From contig JAQFVV010006503.1 of assembly GCA_028023455.1 (NCBI GenBank), positions 536,404-600,403 of the forward strand: a stretch of 64,000 bases of DNA, given 5' to 3'. This DNA comes from Epiperipatus broadwayi. Taxonomy: Eukaryota; Onychophora; Udeonychophora; Euonychophora; Peripatidae. The first letter of the stretch is position 1; every line of letters starts with the position of its first letter. A model generated the notes under the pieces. That model saw only the letters and a list, made by a program, of their open reading frames with translations. It was not told the DNA's origin and did no database searches. Below are positions 1-13,170 of the stretch, piece by piece. The position numbers were made by a program, and so were the translations under genes.

Positions 1-1305
1 AAACTTTTCCTTTCTTCATAAATTTAATTGCATGTCTCACTTCTTTATTTAAAATTCAGGCCAATTCAGAAGATATAATAGATGTAGGAGGTACTTGTTC
101 TTTATTACTATATAATTTTTGATAGAAATCTTTACCCATTTCATGATGACATCTCTCCTTTTAGTAATAGTTCCATCTTTTTTCTTTATTGCAGATATAC
201 ATTTCCTACCAATACCAAAATGTTGTTTTATACTCTTGAGACTTTTATTCTCTTCTACAACTTTTCATGCTAGTTCACAAATATACTTTCTTATATCATT
301 TTCAACTCTTTTCTGCACTATTTTACAAAATTTGAGGTATTCAATCTTTTTTAATCCATCATTGTTGTATATTCTCATATTCCTTCTTTTCTTCATAAAA
401 TCTCTAGTCTCAGTAGAAATTTTATTGGTCAATTGCTGCTTTTTTCTACCAGCTATCTTTGTTGCAGTTTTTAAAAGTGTATCAGTTATTTTCCTATTAA
501 TTTCATTAAAATCTGAGTCATGTTCAAAATCTATTAATACTTGAAACCAATTTGTAAGTTCTAATTTAAATCATTAGAGTGCTTCTGAAGATTAGGAATA
601 TCAACTGTAAATATTGTTTTTCTTAATAATTTTTGTTTCTCTAGTTTTGCATTAACATGTATCTTACATCTTACTAATCAATGATCACTTCCTGTGCTAA
701 ATTTATTAAGAACATTACAATCTTGAAATATGTATTTTCTGTTAGTCAAAATATAATCCAATTCTGCTGTACCTTTATTTGGATGCTTCCATGTCCATTT
801 CCTTTTATCATTTTTTTTTTTAAAAAAATTCATAATATAAAGTTTTTTTTCTGCAAACTCCACAAGTCTATGTTATCTCTCATTTCTAATATCATAACCA
901 CTTTCATCTTTCATTTATTTATCAATTTTAGCATTAAAGTCTCCCATAACCATTTTAAAATATTTACTCTGATCAAAAGCCTTTTGTACATCCATATAAA
1001 AATCTTCTACTACTTCATCACTATGACAACTTGTTAGGGCATAAACCTGAACTTATCTGCATTTGGTATCTTCTATTAAATTGTATAACTAATTTTGCCA
1101 CTCTGTCTGATACACCAACAATCTCAACAATGTTGTTATTCCACTTTTTATTTATAATGAATACTACTCCACTTGTATTTCCAATACTTGTGCCTTTATA
1201 GTAGAGTACATGTTCACTTTTTAAATCAATTGTCTGTTCACCTTTTCTTTTAACTTCACAAAGTCCAATAATGTCCCATTTAATGTAAGACAGTTCTTCT
1301 TTCAA
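1..1305 (-). pseudogene. RTE-clade LINE fragment (endonuclease to RT N-terminus), cut by the window edge
   Basis: Decayed copy of the same RTE LINE seen at 29.1-31.8, 48.1-50.6 and 61.8-63.9 kb. Read on the minus strand it starts near 1305 with the APE endonuclease N-terminus (WDIIGLCEVKRKGE). It continues through the region matching EYIFQDCNV and the GSDH motif (about 863-678), then the linker, and reaches position 1 at the start of the RT domain (the segment equivalent to 'evrhaikcmkkgkapgndg' in the 30.6-kb copy). Several frameshifts and stops break the frame, so it is not functional. The plus-strand reading frame at 119-544 and the one at 681-1037 are shadows of it. The rest of the element lies outside the window. 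Family assignment rests on close similarity to the better-preserved 29.1-31.8 kb copy. Confidence 0.85.
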
Positions 1306-1954
1306 GAGAAATCAAAGGGTTTTTTTCAGTTAATAGCAATTTTCTGCAGCCTTGAGGCAATTATTTGGGAGTTAAATTTGGAACTATTAATTATTGACTT
1401 CAGAAAAATTGGTTGCAAAGAAAATAAGTACATGTGTGTACCTAGTAATAAAAAAAACATTCATTGCACCATATTGTTTTTCACAAAATGAGATTTACAC
1501 TTCTAAAAAGCTAAAAGTACTTATCAAAAATGTTTTTTAATATGTCAAAAGACTTTAATAAGAAGAGTAATATGCTTTATTAAATATTAAATCAATTAAT
1601 AAGTTGTTTTAAAACATGAATGTAATTAAAGTAACTTAACTAATAAAATTAGTAAAATTGTAGCATTTTAGTGTAAGATGAATTGATATATCATGTGTGT
1701 CCATGTGGTCATATGTCCTTACATTATAGACAGCTTTAATATATTATTTATTCCATATAATTCTGTATTCAGAGTGAATCTTTAAAAATAGGTTCAGATA
1801 TTACTTTTACAAACCATAAGTCACATTTCAATCAGTAATTAGAAATAGTGAATACAATTGATTAATTAATTAGCTTAATTGGAAAAGAAGCTTGTAAAGA
1901 AAGTTTTCCATGGTTTATTCTCTTTAGCACTTTAAAATTCCATTATTTAAATGT
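1306..1954. other. AT-rich stretch, no gene seen
   Basis: About 650 bases of AT-rich sequence between the RTE fragment and the next LINE. No reading frame, RNA gene or clear repeat structure recognised. Confidence 0.5.
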
Positions 1955-1970
1955 AAAAAAAGGATTTCCT
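1955..1970 (+). repeat. Probable 5' target-site duplication of the 6.2-kb LINE
   Basis: Reads aaaaaaaggatttcct; matches 8164-8179 with one mismatch. The A run makes the exact limits uncertain. Confidence 0.5.
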
Positions 1971-2098
1971 GATATATTAGTTTATACACTGTCATTCAGC
2001 TGCCTCTTTTAAGCTAAAATTACTAGTGAAGCAAGGAATATATTGTGCTTAAACCTCCTGGAAAGGCAAGGTAAGCCTTATTTTACCTAAAAATCTCT

Positions 2099-4414
2099 AT
2101 GAATCAGTTAGGGAAAAATTATTTGCAAGGCAATATGAATAGCAATCAACAGCATGGTAATATAAAGTTGAATCACAATGACGAAAATAGTCAAATGAAT
2201 GAAAAATTACACTTAAACGAGAAGAAAGTAATTAAACCTAAGAAAACAAATTATATAAATCAAAATGATAATATATATAACCCCACTGCACAAGATTTAG
2301 GGGCTGTAAGTAAAATTACTATGGATATGCAAATTACAACCTTAACGTTAAAATCAGATTTTCAACCTGCCAGAAAAGATGCACTAGATCATACTTCGGA
2401 CTCGATTTTAGTTGATGGCTTGATACAGAACACTCCAAATAATATTGTCACCAAATTACATGCAGAAATATCAAAAGATAAACATGCTATGTCTTCCGTT
2501 GTTAAAAAAGATGAAACCTCCGATAAGTTTAAAAAAAGTTTGTTGTCGATGGGGGCCCAAAATTCTAGTATTTTTGCTACAGTATTAGAAAACAACCTCA
2601 GTAATAGCCAAATAAATGAAAATATACAAAAAGCACAAAATGGTACTTATGAGTTGGGGAAAGGAACATAATAAAACAAATATTTCTGATACAAACATCT
2701 CTACATATGCAAATATCCTTAAAAGCAAATCACTCTCAAATGCCTCTCATAATATACCTAACATTAGTGATAATATTGCTTTGCTTGATTTAATGGAAAT
2801 GGATGTTGATCAGAATAGCACTTTTAAACAATCATCCACCAACACATATTTCTTTAATACATGTGACTATAATGAGGAGCAGTATCGAGACCTTACCGAA
2901 TGTTTCACCAGCACTATACCCAATAATCTTTATAAATCATTGATCAATTTCAGTGGTGACAAGAACCTGATCGTAGCTGTTACTGATGCTAACTGTACAT
3001 TGTTCAAGTTCCCCACTGAGTTGCTATATTAAACTATTCAAGAAAAAGACTTAAGCCATGGTATTCATAAGATCTTGAATCATCCTAATGATCACTACAT
3101 TGCTCTGGAATTTACTAACTGGGCAGCCAAGAATTACTTTAAAAGCAATATCAGGGAATTAAATGATAAATTCATCTGTTACATTGATCTCACTAGGCCT
3201 AATATAATTTCTGGTAGGATTAAAAATTGTCCTATGAACTTCTACCAAGAACATCTACAGGAATCACTCAAAGCCTTTGGCAATGTTAGTAAGTTTAAAT
3301 ACCTTCCTGTTGATTCAGATGGACTACATTTTCTATCTAACAATGTAACCTTTCAAATAGAAATTTAACAAAATGTCTCACCCACTGACATACCTACCAT
3401 GTTTAATTACAAAGGCTCACACATGATCCTCTCTTTACGTGGAGTTAGACCACAGTGTTTTCATTGTCTTGAGAGGACCCACTTGGTGAAAGATTGCCAA
3501 TCAAGAATGTGCTCTAATTATGGAATCAAAAAAAATATTTATCATAGATGCAAAAATAATTTTACATCAACTTCTCAAGGTACTGCACAATCATACTCAT
3601 CCATAACTAATGATGCATCAACAACAGAACCTCAAGTTAGAATTGCCTACAAACAATATCAAATGAATAATCAACAGATATCTGTCTTGCAACAACCTGG
3701 TTATAGAAGTGTAGGCAGAGAAGAAGAAACATCAGATATTACACAAGATCAGATGAGTCTCTACTTCCACCGGCCTCTAAAGGAAGTAATGATACACAAA
3801 GCCAACTACGTCATGCTGAAATAATGAGATCAGCACAACAAACTGTGGTGGAGCAAGATACTTCAGACAATCCCACATGTTATCAGCACAATGATAGCAC
3901 TACTCTAAGCAATCCTGTCAAGAAGCCTCTGAACAAAAGTTTAGTTCCTTATCAGACTAAAACCACTACTTTGAGATGCACAAGAAGTATGAACAAGCAG
4001 CTTAAAAGTAACAACAAGCCTATCACCCCCAACCAAGGAGATATTAGCTCAGAAGAGGAATCTTCAATGGAAGTGCCTATCGATAAGTCCAGTACTAAAA
4101 AAAGGAAGTCAGTCCAGTTCAGAAGATGAAAAATCTCTGGGGAAGAAAAACAGATGTTTATCTCTTAAGCAGAAGAAGAAAAACAATATTCCAATACATA
4201 AGGAAAAAAGTCCAGAGAAGAAATGTCAGTTATCAGATGAGGATAATAGGATATTGAGTCTTAATTCATTAGAAGAGACTGCTGGTGATGTACATCATGT
4301 CATCGATGTTGATGGTTCAGATGGCACCCTGGTAATTGAACTCATTGGGTTAGAAGAAACCTCAGGTAACACCATTGATGATCCAGACTACAAAAATCCA
4401 GACTATCCCAATTA
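2099..4414 (+). pseudogene. LINE ORF1 (gag-like, CCHC zinc knuckle), broken
   Basis: A nucleic-acid-binding ORF1 protein in at least five frame segments: 2099-2671, 2616-3032, 3033-3368, 3399-3824 and 3824-4129, followed by an acidic/basic tail in another frame to the TAG near 4412. The N-terminal ~190 residues are Asn/Lys-rich and low-complexity. The middle (about 3030-3370) looks globular and may be an RRM-like fold. At 3456-3497 is a zinc knuckle with perfect CX2CX4HX4C spacing (CFHCLERTHLVKDC); the second knuckle right after it is decayed (CSNY in place of CxxC). The C-terminal part has Ser/Glu/Lys-rich stretches (SSEEESS, SSEDEKS). ORF1 proteins of this type coat LINE RNA in the RNP. The frameshift near 2620-2670 and the stops at about 3030 and 3366 make it a pseudogene. 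Confidence 0.75.
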
Positions 4415-4419
4415 GAATT

Positions 4420-7400
4420 TACATTCTATTTATGCTGAGAATTAAAAGGGAACCTTATATTCTTTGCGGTAGATTTAATAGATGCATAACCCAATTATGC
4501 TGCATAAGTTTGTAGGAGTAAATGTTAAGGGTATCAACTCATTGTAAAGGGTATATGCCATTGAACAATGGATAACAATCAATAATCCATATTTATTTTT
4601 TATGAGTGAAACAAAATAACACTCAAATTCTGATTATAGAATCAGAGAATGTCTTGAATCTCTTGGATACATAGCTTTCTCTGATAGCATTACTGCAGCT
4701 GGCAGAGTCGGTTTACTTATAAATAAAAAACATCCACCTAATAAATTTATAATACTCTATAAGGATAATAACCTTATTGCTATATCAGTCACATATCAAA
4801 ATTTGGTAATCAATATAATATATGTGTATGCAGATAGGTCCTGCTGCATGTTAATGAAAGGTATTAACATAATTAATATGCTATTGGTAAATAATAACAA
4901 CCCCACCCTAATCTTTGGTGACTTCAATATCACTTATGCAAAATTTACAAAAACCTATATTCAATTGATAGACAAACCATTTATGAGTGGAGAGGGTCAT
5001 CTGCCTGATGATTCCTACTCTTTTTACACCAGAAAATACAAATGCAGGTCGCTGATTGATCTATTCTTTTATATGCCTGACATACATTTTCTCATCACTG
5101 CAAAATTAGAACATGTGGTCTTTTCAGACCATCTTGCCCTAGTAGTTCAGATTGAAGCTGCTAATAATGTCACTCCCGCTTACAACACCATTAGAATGTT
5201 GACAAAATCGAATATAACAGAAGCCATACCATCTGAGGCTTATATATATTTAAAAAATAGATATACTTGCCAAACCTATAGAGGAAGCATGGTTTGCCTT
5301 TATTGGCATTCTTTGCCTTTATTGGCATTCTTCAATCGATCATTTCCTACCATACAATTAAGCGAAAGGGACTGTTGGTGTTACTAAAAGACTTGGATGA
5401 GCTTAGTTTCAGAAAGAAGATATTTAACTCTGCCTTATCTTCCATAGATGAGATTATATCTGTTAAGCTACAGTATAATGTCAAACAGAAGGCACTTGCA
5501 GATTATCTGTCTATAAAGCGTGCCAAGGTGTTTCTGGCTCAGCAGAACTGTTGGACTAGAAGCTACTTACATTGGGCATTGGGTGCTACTACCCCCCTAC
5601 TCCCACTATCATCAATATTGATGGTGAGTCATTTGTTGGCCTTCTAATGATTAAGGAAATCCATAAACACTTTGAATAAAAATTTCATCATCTCAGCCAT
5701 GTTAATACTCCCATTGAAGACATTTTAATTTGTCAAGATTATCATGGTGTCACTGAAGATATGCGGAAAGCCAAACTCCAAGCATTGCCAGATAAAATAC
5801 ATCCTGGATTGCATTCTATACCACGCTTCCTGTTAGATCATCTATGCCACTTCACAATTCCCATCCTATTTAGAATGACCAACCATTTGGCACAGGAGAA
5901 AAGAATAATCCCCCATCTATATCCTATTGCTTTAGTCCCCTTCCTAAAGAAGCATGAAGATCCCCACACCCTCAAAAACATTCAGCCTATTTCTATGTCT
6001 TCACTCATCATTAAAATCCTGGAATCTGTCATAAAAGATAAGATCCAGGATAAGATACTCCAAAATATATCTTCTTCCCAATTTGCGAAGAAACATTCTT
6101 CACCAATTTTAGCCATTGGTCAAGCTAAAATATTAATTGATTATGTTAGACAACAGAGAAAGCAGGCTGTCATAGCTATCCAGCTTGATTTCCATGCAGC
6201 ATTCGACTCTGTTAACATCAGTACTCTTCTAAACCTGCTGAAAGGCCATCACATCCCAATATTTATCATACAGATCATAGATAACCTCATGTCTAACAGA
6301 GAAATTGCTGTCTCACTGAATGGCAAGCTCTCTTCATTTTTCCAACCTAACACATCCATTCTGCAAGGCTCCCCATCAGTGCTCTTCTCTTTATAGTCTA
6401 CATTGACCCACTGTTGAGAGCCATCAAACAACAACTTCCTGGTGTCTATGTACCAAGGCTTGCCAAATTGATAAAGCTCATGGCTTATATGGATGACGTA
6501 ATCATCTTCCTGCCTTCAACAACCTATTTACCTGTTATACTCCATATTGGATAAATACACAGCTGACTATGGTCTCACTATCAACCCATTGAAATCAGCT
6601 ATATGGAAAGTATCCTCAGGTCAGAAGATTGTATCCAAATTTACAGCCAACCCTCAAACATTTTTGGGCTTTGAGATACCCAAAACATACTTCCAAATAT
6701 CCAAAGATATTCAAAATCACTTTCTGCACTCAATGGAAAGACTTACTAAATGTCTGTCTAAAGTCTACCTTTCTTTACATGGTAAGGTAATGCTTCTCAA
6801 TATGAAGATCATGGCCAAGCTCAACTACTAAATGCCCATCATGAGGATCACTAAGATTTTTATCAATAAAATAAATTCTCTTGCATCCTGACTTTTTTAG
6901 GGAGGTAAAGTTGTTGCAATTAGCATTAACAGGATGCAACTTCACCGGAAGTATACTGGACTTTCTTATCATGCTATTCAAGCCATTCATATTCAAAAGA
7001 TATTTAATTTTATCACCATGCTTATCAAATCATTTGGATATGAGCAAGCCATTTTGCCAGTTACCCCGACGGATAGACCCCCTCCTAGAGTCAAGAATTT
7101 CCTTGATGCCGCAATTGATTTGATCAAAAGCTATATGGTAATTACGAATGATACGTTTGATACAGGATTAATATTTGGCAAGCACATAGTCTCATTCTCC
7201 CTGTCACAATTCCCATAACACCACTACTTGCCCTGACCAATAATAAGATCATCTCCCTCTTCAGGTGCTGGGCTATGGAACCAAAATTTTTTGATTTTAT
7301 TATTAAGATAAATTTAAATGCCATTAGCACTAATTGGTTTCTCTTCCATAGGCAAGGCATCAACAAAATTGACGCAATCTGCCCCCTCTGCCAGACTCAT

Positions 7401-7636
7401 GACAAAACATTTGACCATCTAATTTACTTGTGCCATGGACTCTGGAGGTCTAGAAGGATTATTGCTGATAACCTTAAAGTGAATTTTTACCCGTTACCTC
7501 TCTTAAGGACAGTATTAAGACAAGATCCATCCCTACTATTAGGCTGTCATTATTTATCAACTATGCATTCTGGTCTACTCATTGTAAAATGGTTTTCAAT
7601 CCCAGTGCAATTCATGAGGGAAAATTCTTTCTGAAT
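4420..7636 (+). pseudogene. LINE ORF2 (APE endonuclease, reverse transcriptase, C-terminal zinc motif), broken
   Basis: Fragments of one ORF2 read in order across several frames. The endonuclease begins near 4520 (KGINSL...), with the catalytic Glu in MSETK near 4600, GDFNI at 4917-4931 and FSDH at 5121-5132, all hallmark APE-type motifs. After a partly repeated segment (about 5290-5340, 'tttgcctttattggcattct' twice) the frame continues through 5647. The reverse transcriptase spans about 5740-6840: KKHEDPHTLKNIQPIS (RT block 2), QLDFHAAFDSV (block A), ILQGSPSVLFSL (block B, then a stop at 6394) and the catalytic box AYMDDV at 6483-6500. The C-terminus (7275-7634) holds CPLCQTHDKTFDHLIYLC, the CxxC-H-C zinc motif common after LINE RTs. 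The protein would nick the target and prime reverse transcription; stops and frameshifts rule out function here. Confidence 0.8.
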
Positions 7637-8148
7637 AAACTTATAAAATTTAAAAACCATGATATGCTCCTAGCTCCAAAAGTATTATTCAAGGAAACAT
7701 GGACTCTGATTGCATTGTAAGGATGATTGCTGGTAAAAGCTTTGTTTCTTCTGTCTAAGATATTGCTGAAAGTGGTTTTGTTAATAATCAGAGGTTCAGA
7801 TCCTTATATTATCAAAATGGATAATATTTAACTGAATACATCAGATTTAGCATAAATACCTAAGCCTTCATAGTTGTAGTGATTTTTCCAATGGTGATCT
7901 TACCAAACTCTAGATTGACTATGTGACTCTTGGTAGTGTGAGACAATTTGTCTACGTGAGTTGGTGAGCTTAATTGGTGTACTTGTGTGTTAACAGTAGA
8001 CCAGGTATTCGGGTTTACCTCTTGCCCAGAATAATACTATCTTTTATTTATTTATAATCATGTAATTCATCTTTATGTTTGTAATTCTAGCTTTCCTTTT
8101 AATTTACCATGTATACATAATTGTCACTGTAAACATTGTACTTGTTTA

Positions 8149-8154
8149 ATAAAT
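8149..8154 (+). terminator. Poly(A) signal of the 6.2-kb LINE
   Basis: AATAAA placed about 8 bases before the A run (8162-8170) that ends the LINE; no other 3' end signal is nearby. Confidence 0.6.
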
Positions 8155-8179
8155 ATTTTGGAAAAAAAAAGTATTTCCT

Positions 8180-8487
8180 AGAAATGCATTAAATGTAATA
8201 ATCTGCAATAGATGTATATAATTTATTATGAAGTAGGAATTCTACAATGTGCATCGTTAAAGCTCTTACCAGAATAACTTCCTTTAAATAAATGTCTGAA
8301 AAATTAAAATAAATACAGTTTTGTTTAAAATAACATTCAGATAATGTTTCCTTTAATTGATATGACGAATATTTTTATTTTAGTGAACTATAAGTAATAT
8401 TTTTTCAATAAAATGATATTATTACAAGGAAATAAATATTCTATTGAACTCTAGAGAAATATGTCTTCTTTATATTAATTGCATGTC
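8180..8487. other. AT-rich spacer
   Basis: About 300 AT-rich bases between the LINE tail and the microsatellite at 8488. No gene or repeat recognised. Confidence 0.4.
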
Positions 8488-8517
8488 AACACACACACAC
8501 ATATATATATATATATA
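8488..8517. repeat. (AC)n(AT)n microsatellite
   Basis: Run of AC repeats followed by AT repeats, abutting the left end of the LTR array. It may be the target site, since the base pattern atat also follows the other end of the array (15759 onward). Confidence 0.8.
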
Positions 8518-10580
8518 ATAATGATCGAAATGAAAGTGAAGATCGAATCTAACCGCAAACTACGATTATCTGCTCTACGGGGCGCCATCTAGGCATTTAA
8601 ACCTAGAAAAATTTATAGAGTAGACAGATACGCTCTGATAAGATTCCACTTTATTTAAATATTCAGATCATTAGCCAAAGTCACTAGCTCAGTGGAGTAG
8701 CAGAGATAATAAAATATAAATTTTATATCTTAAATATAAAAAAATAAAAGCCACTGCCAGAAATTAACACATAAAAATATTTATTTATGAACATATAAAA
8801 TAACATTTAAATTTTGAGGAATAAATTCAACATTTTAGATTTTTCTATTAATCTTTAGTTTTACATTTAAGTAAATTACAACCATGAGTTTAATATTTAT
8901 TTAGTGAGTCGAGTATGAATAGACTACATAGATCTGCATTTGAAAAGAAAATATTCTTCCCTGATTTAACCTTAGGCAACAAATTTCACAATCAAACCGG
9001 TGCCAATCCATCTGATACATTTATGTATTCAATGTAGCATGAAAATACGACAACACAAAATACTATACTGTCAGGAATGTACATCTGATCAGTAAGTAGA
9101 ATTCAAGAAGACATTGTCTCTCCACCAACAGGAATGTTACATCTGTTGGTGAGTAGACCAATAAACATAAAACTCCAAAGGAATGGACTGCGGTCCTTTG
9201 CCATCTTACAAACCCATCCATAGGCAAACAGAAGGTGTGTGGCATATATATATAATCCTGCCCATAGCGGATCTCATACTACATCTACAATTACACAAAT
9301 ATATCCAATCCATTGAACCAATTCAACTACGAAATGAATAACCTAAGATTACCCTCCCTTAATATAACTTTACAAAACTATATAGCCATTCATGCCCAAC
9401 TTAAATTTAACATTTAAATATGTTCGCACAGATTATTTTTATACAATTTGTTTTATAATGTCGAGTATAGATCGGCTGCACAGATTCCACGGTCAAAAAC
9501 ATTCCAAATTAAACACAACCGATCAAAATACAAAGTCAATCGATAACGTCAATTGCTGAGGGAATACAGGAGACCCTTTGGTGTTCATCATAAGACACCG
9601 CAGTGACATCGTTGACTTATATATTCTAATCGACTGTGAAAACCACAACATAATCAACCGCTAACGAATCTATGCAACGTCTATACCCAACTTAAATGTA
9701 ATGCATTTAATAATTTCTACAATAAATATTACTACAAATAAAAATAATAAAATGGAAATGATTTTAGCAAAACTTAACTATATAAATTTAAACAATCAAT
9801 TATTAATTTGAAAATCAAATAAGAGTTCATTTTAAAATTTAAATTAGCTGAATCTTTAAAAAAAACAATGACGAAAGTTCTTAATTACTTTTTTTTGTTG
9901 TTGTTGTTAATTTGTAAAGTTCATAGCTCACGGTAGAAGAGTCCAGGTTTCTGCTTTTAATTCCCATGATGCCTCCATTGGAAGATAATGTTCTGGAGAT
10001 GGCAATAGCTGGTTCAAGGTATCACAGTCCTTTCATTTTTTTTATACAGAGAGTGTGGTATGTGCGTCCTACCACATCTCTCAAACACAAAATGCTGGAA
10101 CTGTCAGAAAAAACTGTATTTCCCTTTTTATATTATCCACATGGATTCAATCAACAAAATGTCACTAATCCATCACTTTCGTTAGGGTCCGAGCCAAGGC
10201 TTAGTGCTTCCATTGGTCAAGCTAATTTCTCTTTATTTTCTTATCTATCTTTCATCAGATCATTTTAATTATACAAGAGCCCAAGGCTAGCTTGCTTTTC
10301 AAACAATTTATAAACAATCATTTCCATTTACAGATTACAAGAATTAATTAATACCTGTTTTTATTTTTAAATCTTGTACTTTTTTTTTATAAAAAAGTAC
10401 GTTCAAATACTTATTTATTTGTTTTTTTTTAAAAAAAATATTTTTAAAGTTTGGCATCTGTGCGAATGTATATACGTTTAACAAACATTTTAATTTTAGC
10501 GTTTAGTTTTTTACTTTTATTTGCGAACTTTTAAGTTTTTATTTTAAATTAATGTAACGACATATTTATATATCGTTACA
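8516..10580 (-). repeat. LTR copy 1 (3' LTR in element sense)
   Basis: 2.06-kb LTR; its minus-strand 5' end TGTAACGATATATA is at 10580. It is the most divergent of the three near its left end: about 8545-8580 differs from the other copies by a replaced/expanded block before ggcgccatctaggc. Its outer end merges with the AT microsatellite. Confidence 0.75.
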
Positions 10581-11112
10581 TATCAGTAAACTTCCTCAAA
10601 AAACAAAAACATTAAAAAAAAAAAAAGAATTTACTTAGTGTTAGTAATTACGTTACACAAATTGATTATATATGAAAATTTCAAAAGGACAAAACTTTTT
10701 TTTTACAAGACAAAACAGTAATTACACACAAATATAATGATTAAAAAAAGTTGACTGTTGATTCCCTATTACCAGCTAAATTTCTGCCCCCTCCCTTCCA
10801 AGTTTCATTTCTCCTACCTTTAACTATTACTTAGGCAAGTTGAACGATTAGATTTTAATTTAACAAGACTTTTTAAAAAAAAAAATTATGATTTATATTT
10901 ATTATTACGTTTTATTCCTCACATTTATATTTACATATGCACAATTTTTCTTACTGGCAGTACCTTTAAGACCAAAAATTCAAACTGTAACTCCACGTCA
11001 ATACAACAAATATATTTATACTAATTTCAGGAAAAATATTACGAGCATGATTCACTTTTAAAATTCTCAGGGCACTCATGTTTATTAAAGATTGGCTCAA
11101 GTTGGTTCGCCA
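10581..11112 (-). mobile_element. Internal region 1 of the LTR array (non-coding)
   Basis: 532 bp between LTR copies, AT-rich, nearly the same as 13171-13701. In element sense it starts with the primer-binding site and then a short reading frame (about 11100-10966) preserved in both copies, too short and unlike gag. There is no clear polypurine tract at its other end; 'gaggaag' lies about 10 bases from the LTR. Confidence 0.7.
11094..11112 (-). other. Primer-binding site (tRNA-Lys-like), first internal region
   Basis: Minus strand reads TGGCGAACCAACTTGAGCC directly after the LTR end. It matches the Lys1,2-type retroelement primer site (TGGCGCCCAACGTGGGGC) at TGGCG and in the CCAAC-TG core, with several mismatches. 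Confidence 0.55.
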
Positions 11113-13170
11113 GTTATAACGATCGAAAATGAAGTGAAGATCGAATCTACATATCTGCAACTACCAGGGCGCCATCTAGGCATTTAAACCTAGTAAAATT
11201 TATAGAGTAGGCAGATACGCGCTGTTAAGATTCCACTTTATTTAAATATTCAGATCGTTAGCCCAAGTCACTAGCTCAGTGGAGACGCAGAGATAAAAAT
11301 CTATATCTTAATTTATATCTTAAATATAAATAAATAAAAGCCACTGCCAGAAATTAACACATAAAAATATTTATTTACGCACATATAAAATAACATTTAA
11401 ATTTTGAGGAATAAATTCAACATTTTAGATTTTTCTATTAATCTTTAGTTTTACATTTAAGTAAATTACAACCATGAGTTTAATATTTATTTAGTGAGTC
11501 GAGTATGAATAGACTACATAGATCTGCATTTGAAAAGAAAATATTCTTCCCTGATTTAACCTTAGGCAACAAATTTCGCAATCAAACTGGTGCCAATCCA
11601 TCTGATACATTTATGTATTCAATGTAGCATGAAAATACGACAACACAAAATACTATACTGTCAGGAATGTACATCTGATCAGTAAGTAGAATTAGAGAAG
11701 ACATTGTCTCTCCACCAACAGGAATGTTACATCTGTTGGCGAGTAGAACAATAAACATAAAACTCCATAGGAATGGACTGCGGTCCTTTGCCATCTTACA
11801 AACCCATCCATAGGCAAACAGAAGGTGTGTGGTGTATATATATAATCCTGCCCATAGCGGATCTCATACTACATCTACAATTACACAAATATATCCAATC
11901 CATTGAACCAATTCAACTACGAAATGAATAACCTAAGATTACCCTCCCTTAATATAACTTTACAAAACTATATAGCCATTCACGCCCGACTTAAATTTAA
12001 CATTTAAATATGTTCGCACAGATTATTTTTATACAATTTGTTTTATAATGTCGAGTATAGATCGGCTGCACAGATTCCACGGTCAAAAACATTCCAAATT
12101 AAACACAACCGATCAAAATACAAAGTCAATCGATAACGTCAATTGCTGAGGGAATACAGGAGACCCTTTGGTGTTCATCATAAGACACTGCAGTGACATC
12201 GTTGACTTATATATTCTAATCGACTGTGAAAACCACAACATAATCAACCGCTAACGAATCTATGCAATGTCTATACCCAACTTAAATGTAATGCATTTAA
12301 TAATTTCTACAATAAATATTACTACAAATAAAAATAATAAAATGGAAATGATTTTAGCAAAACTTAACTATATAAATTTAAACAATCAATTATTAATTTG
12401 AAAATCAAATAAGAGTTCATTTTAAAATTTAAATTAGCTGAATCTTTAAAAAAAACAATGACGAAAGTTCTTAATTACTTTTTTTTTGTTGTTGTTAATT
12501 TGTAAAGTTCATAGCTCACGGTAGAAGAGTCCAGGTTTCTGCTTTTAATTCCCATGATGCCTCCATTGGAAGATAATGTTCTGGAGATGGCAATAGCTGG
12601 TTCAAGGTATCACAGTCTTTTCATTTTTTTTTATACAGAGAGTGTGGTATGTGCGTCCTACCACATCTCTCAAACACAAAATGCTGGAACTGTCAGAAAA
12701 AACTGTATTTCCCTTTTTATATTATCCACACGGATTCAATCAACAAAACGTCACTAATCCATCACTTTCATTAGGGTCCGAGCCAAGGCTTAGTGCTTCC
12801 ATTGGTCAAGCTAATTTCTCTTTATTTTCTTATCTATCTTTCATCAGATCATTTTAATTATACAAGAGCCCAAGGCTAGCTTGCTTTTCAAACAATTTAT
12901 AAACAATCATTTCCATTTACAGATTACAAGAATTAATTAATACCTGTTTTTATTTTTAAATCTTGTACTTTTTTTTATAAAAAAGTACGTTCAAATACTT
13001 ATTTATTTGTTTTTTTTTTTTAAAAAAATATTTTTAAAGTTTGGCATCTGTGCGAATGTATATACGTTTAACAAACATTTTAATTTTAGCGTTTAGTTTT
13101 TTACTTTTATTTGCGAACTTTTAAGTTTTTATTTTAAATTAATGTAACGACATATTTATATATCGTTACA
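11113..13170 (-). repeat. LTR copy 2 (middle LTR)
   Basis: 2.06-kb LTR, only scattered substitutions and homopolymer length changes from copy 3. Start TGTAACGA at 13170 on the minus strand. Short reading frames shared with the other copies (for example 11794-11582 minus and 12554-12757 plus) are explained by duplication and show no recognisable domain. Confidence 0.8.

Larger units (their letters stand above)
1971..8163 (+). mobile_element. 6.2-kb LINE with zinc-knuckle ORF1 and EN-RT-zinc ORF2 (Tx1/L1- or CR1-like; clade unsure)
   Basis: A complete-looking but decayed non-LTR retrotransposon. It has a short 5' leader, ORF1 (from about 2099), ORF2 (from about 4420), an AATAAA signal at 8149-8154 and a nine-base A run at 8162-8170. 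The 16 bases just before it (1955-1970, aaaaaaaggatttcct) match those spanning its tail (8164-8179, aaaaaaagtatttcct) with one mismatch, a likely TSD that merges with the poly(A). Its proteins differ clearly from the RTE family in the same window. The CCHC zinc knuckle in ORF1 and the C-terminal CxxC...H...C in ORF2 fit Tx1/L1-, Jockey- or CR1-like LINEs; I cannot settle the clade by eye. Many frameshifts and stops make it inactive. Confidence 0.8.

Noticed and set aside
681-1037. Plus-strand frames over LINE copies (also at 30715-31161, 31254-31637, 61797-62117)
   Set aside because: Antisense shadows of the RTE proteins; Phe/Ile/Ser-rich and repeated only where the LINE is.
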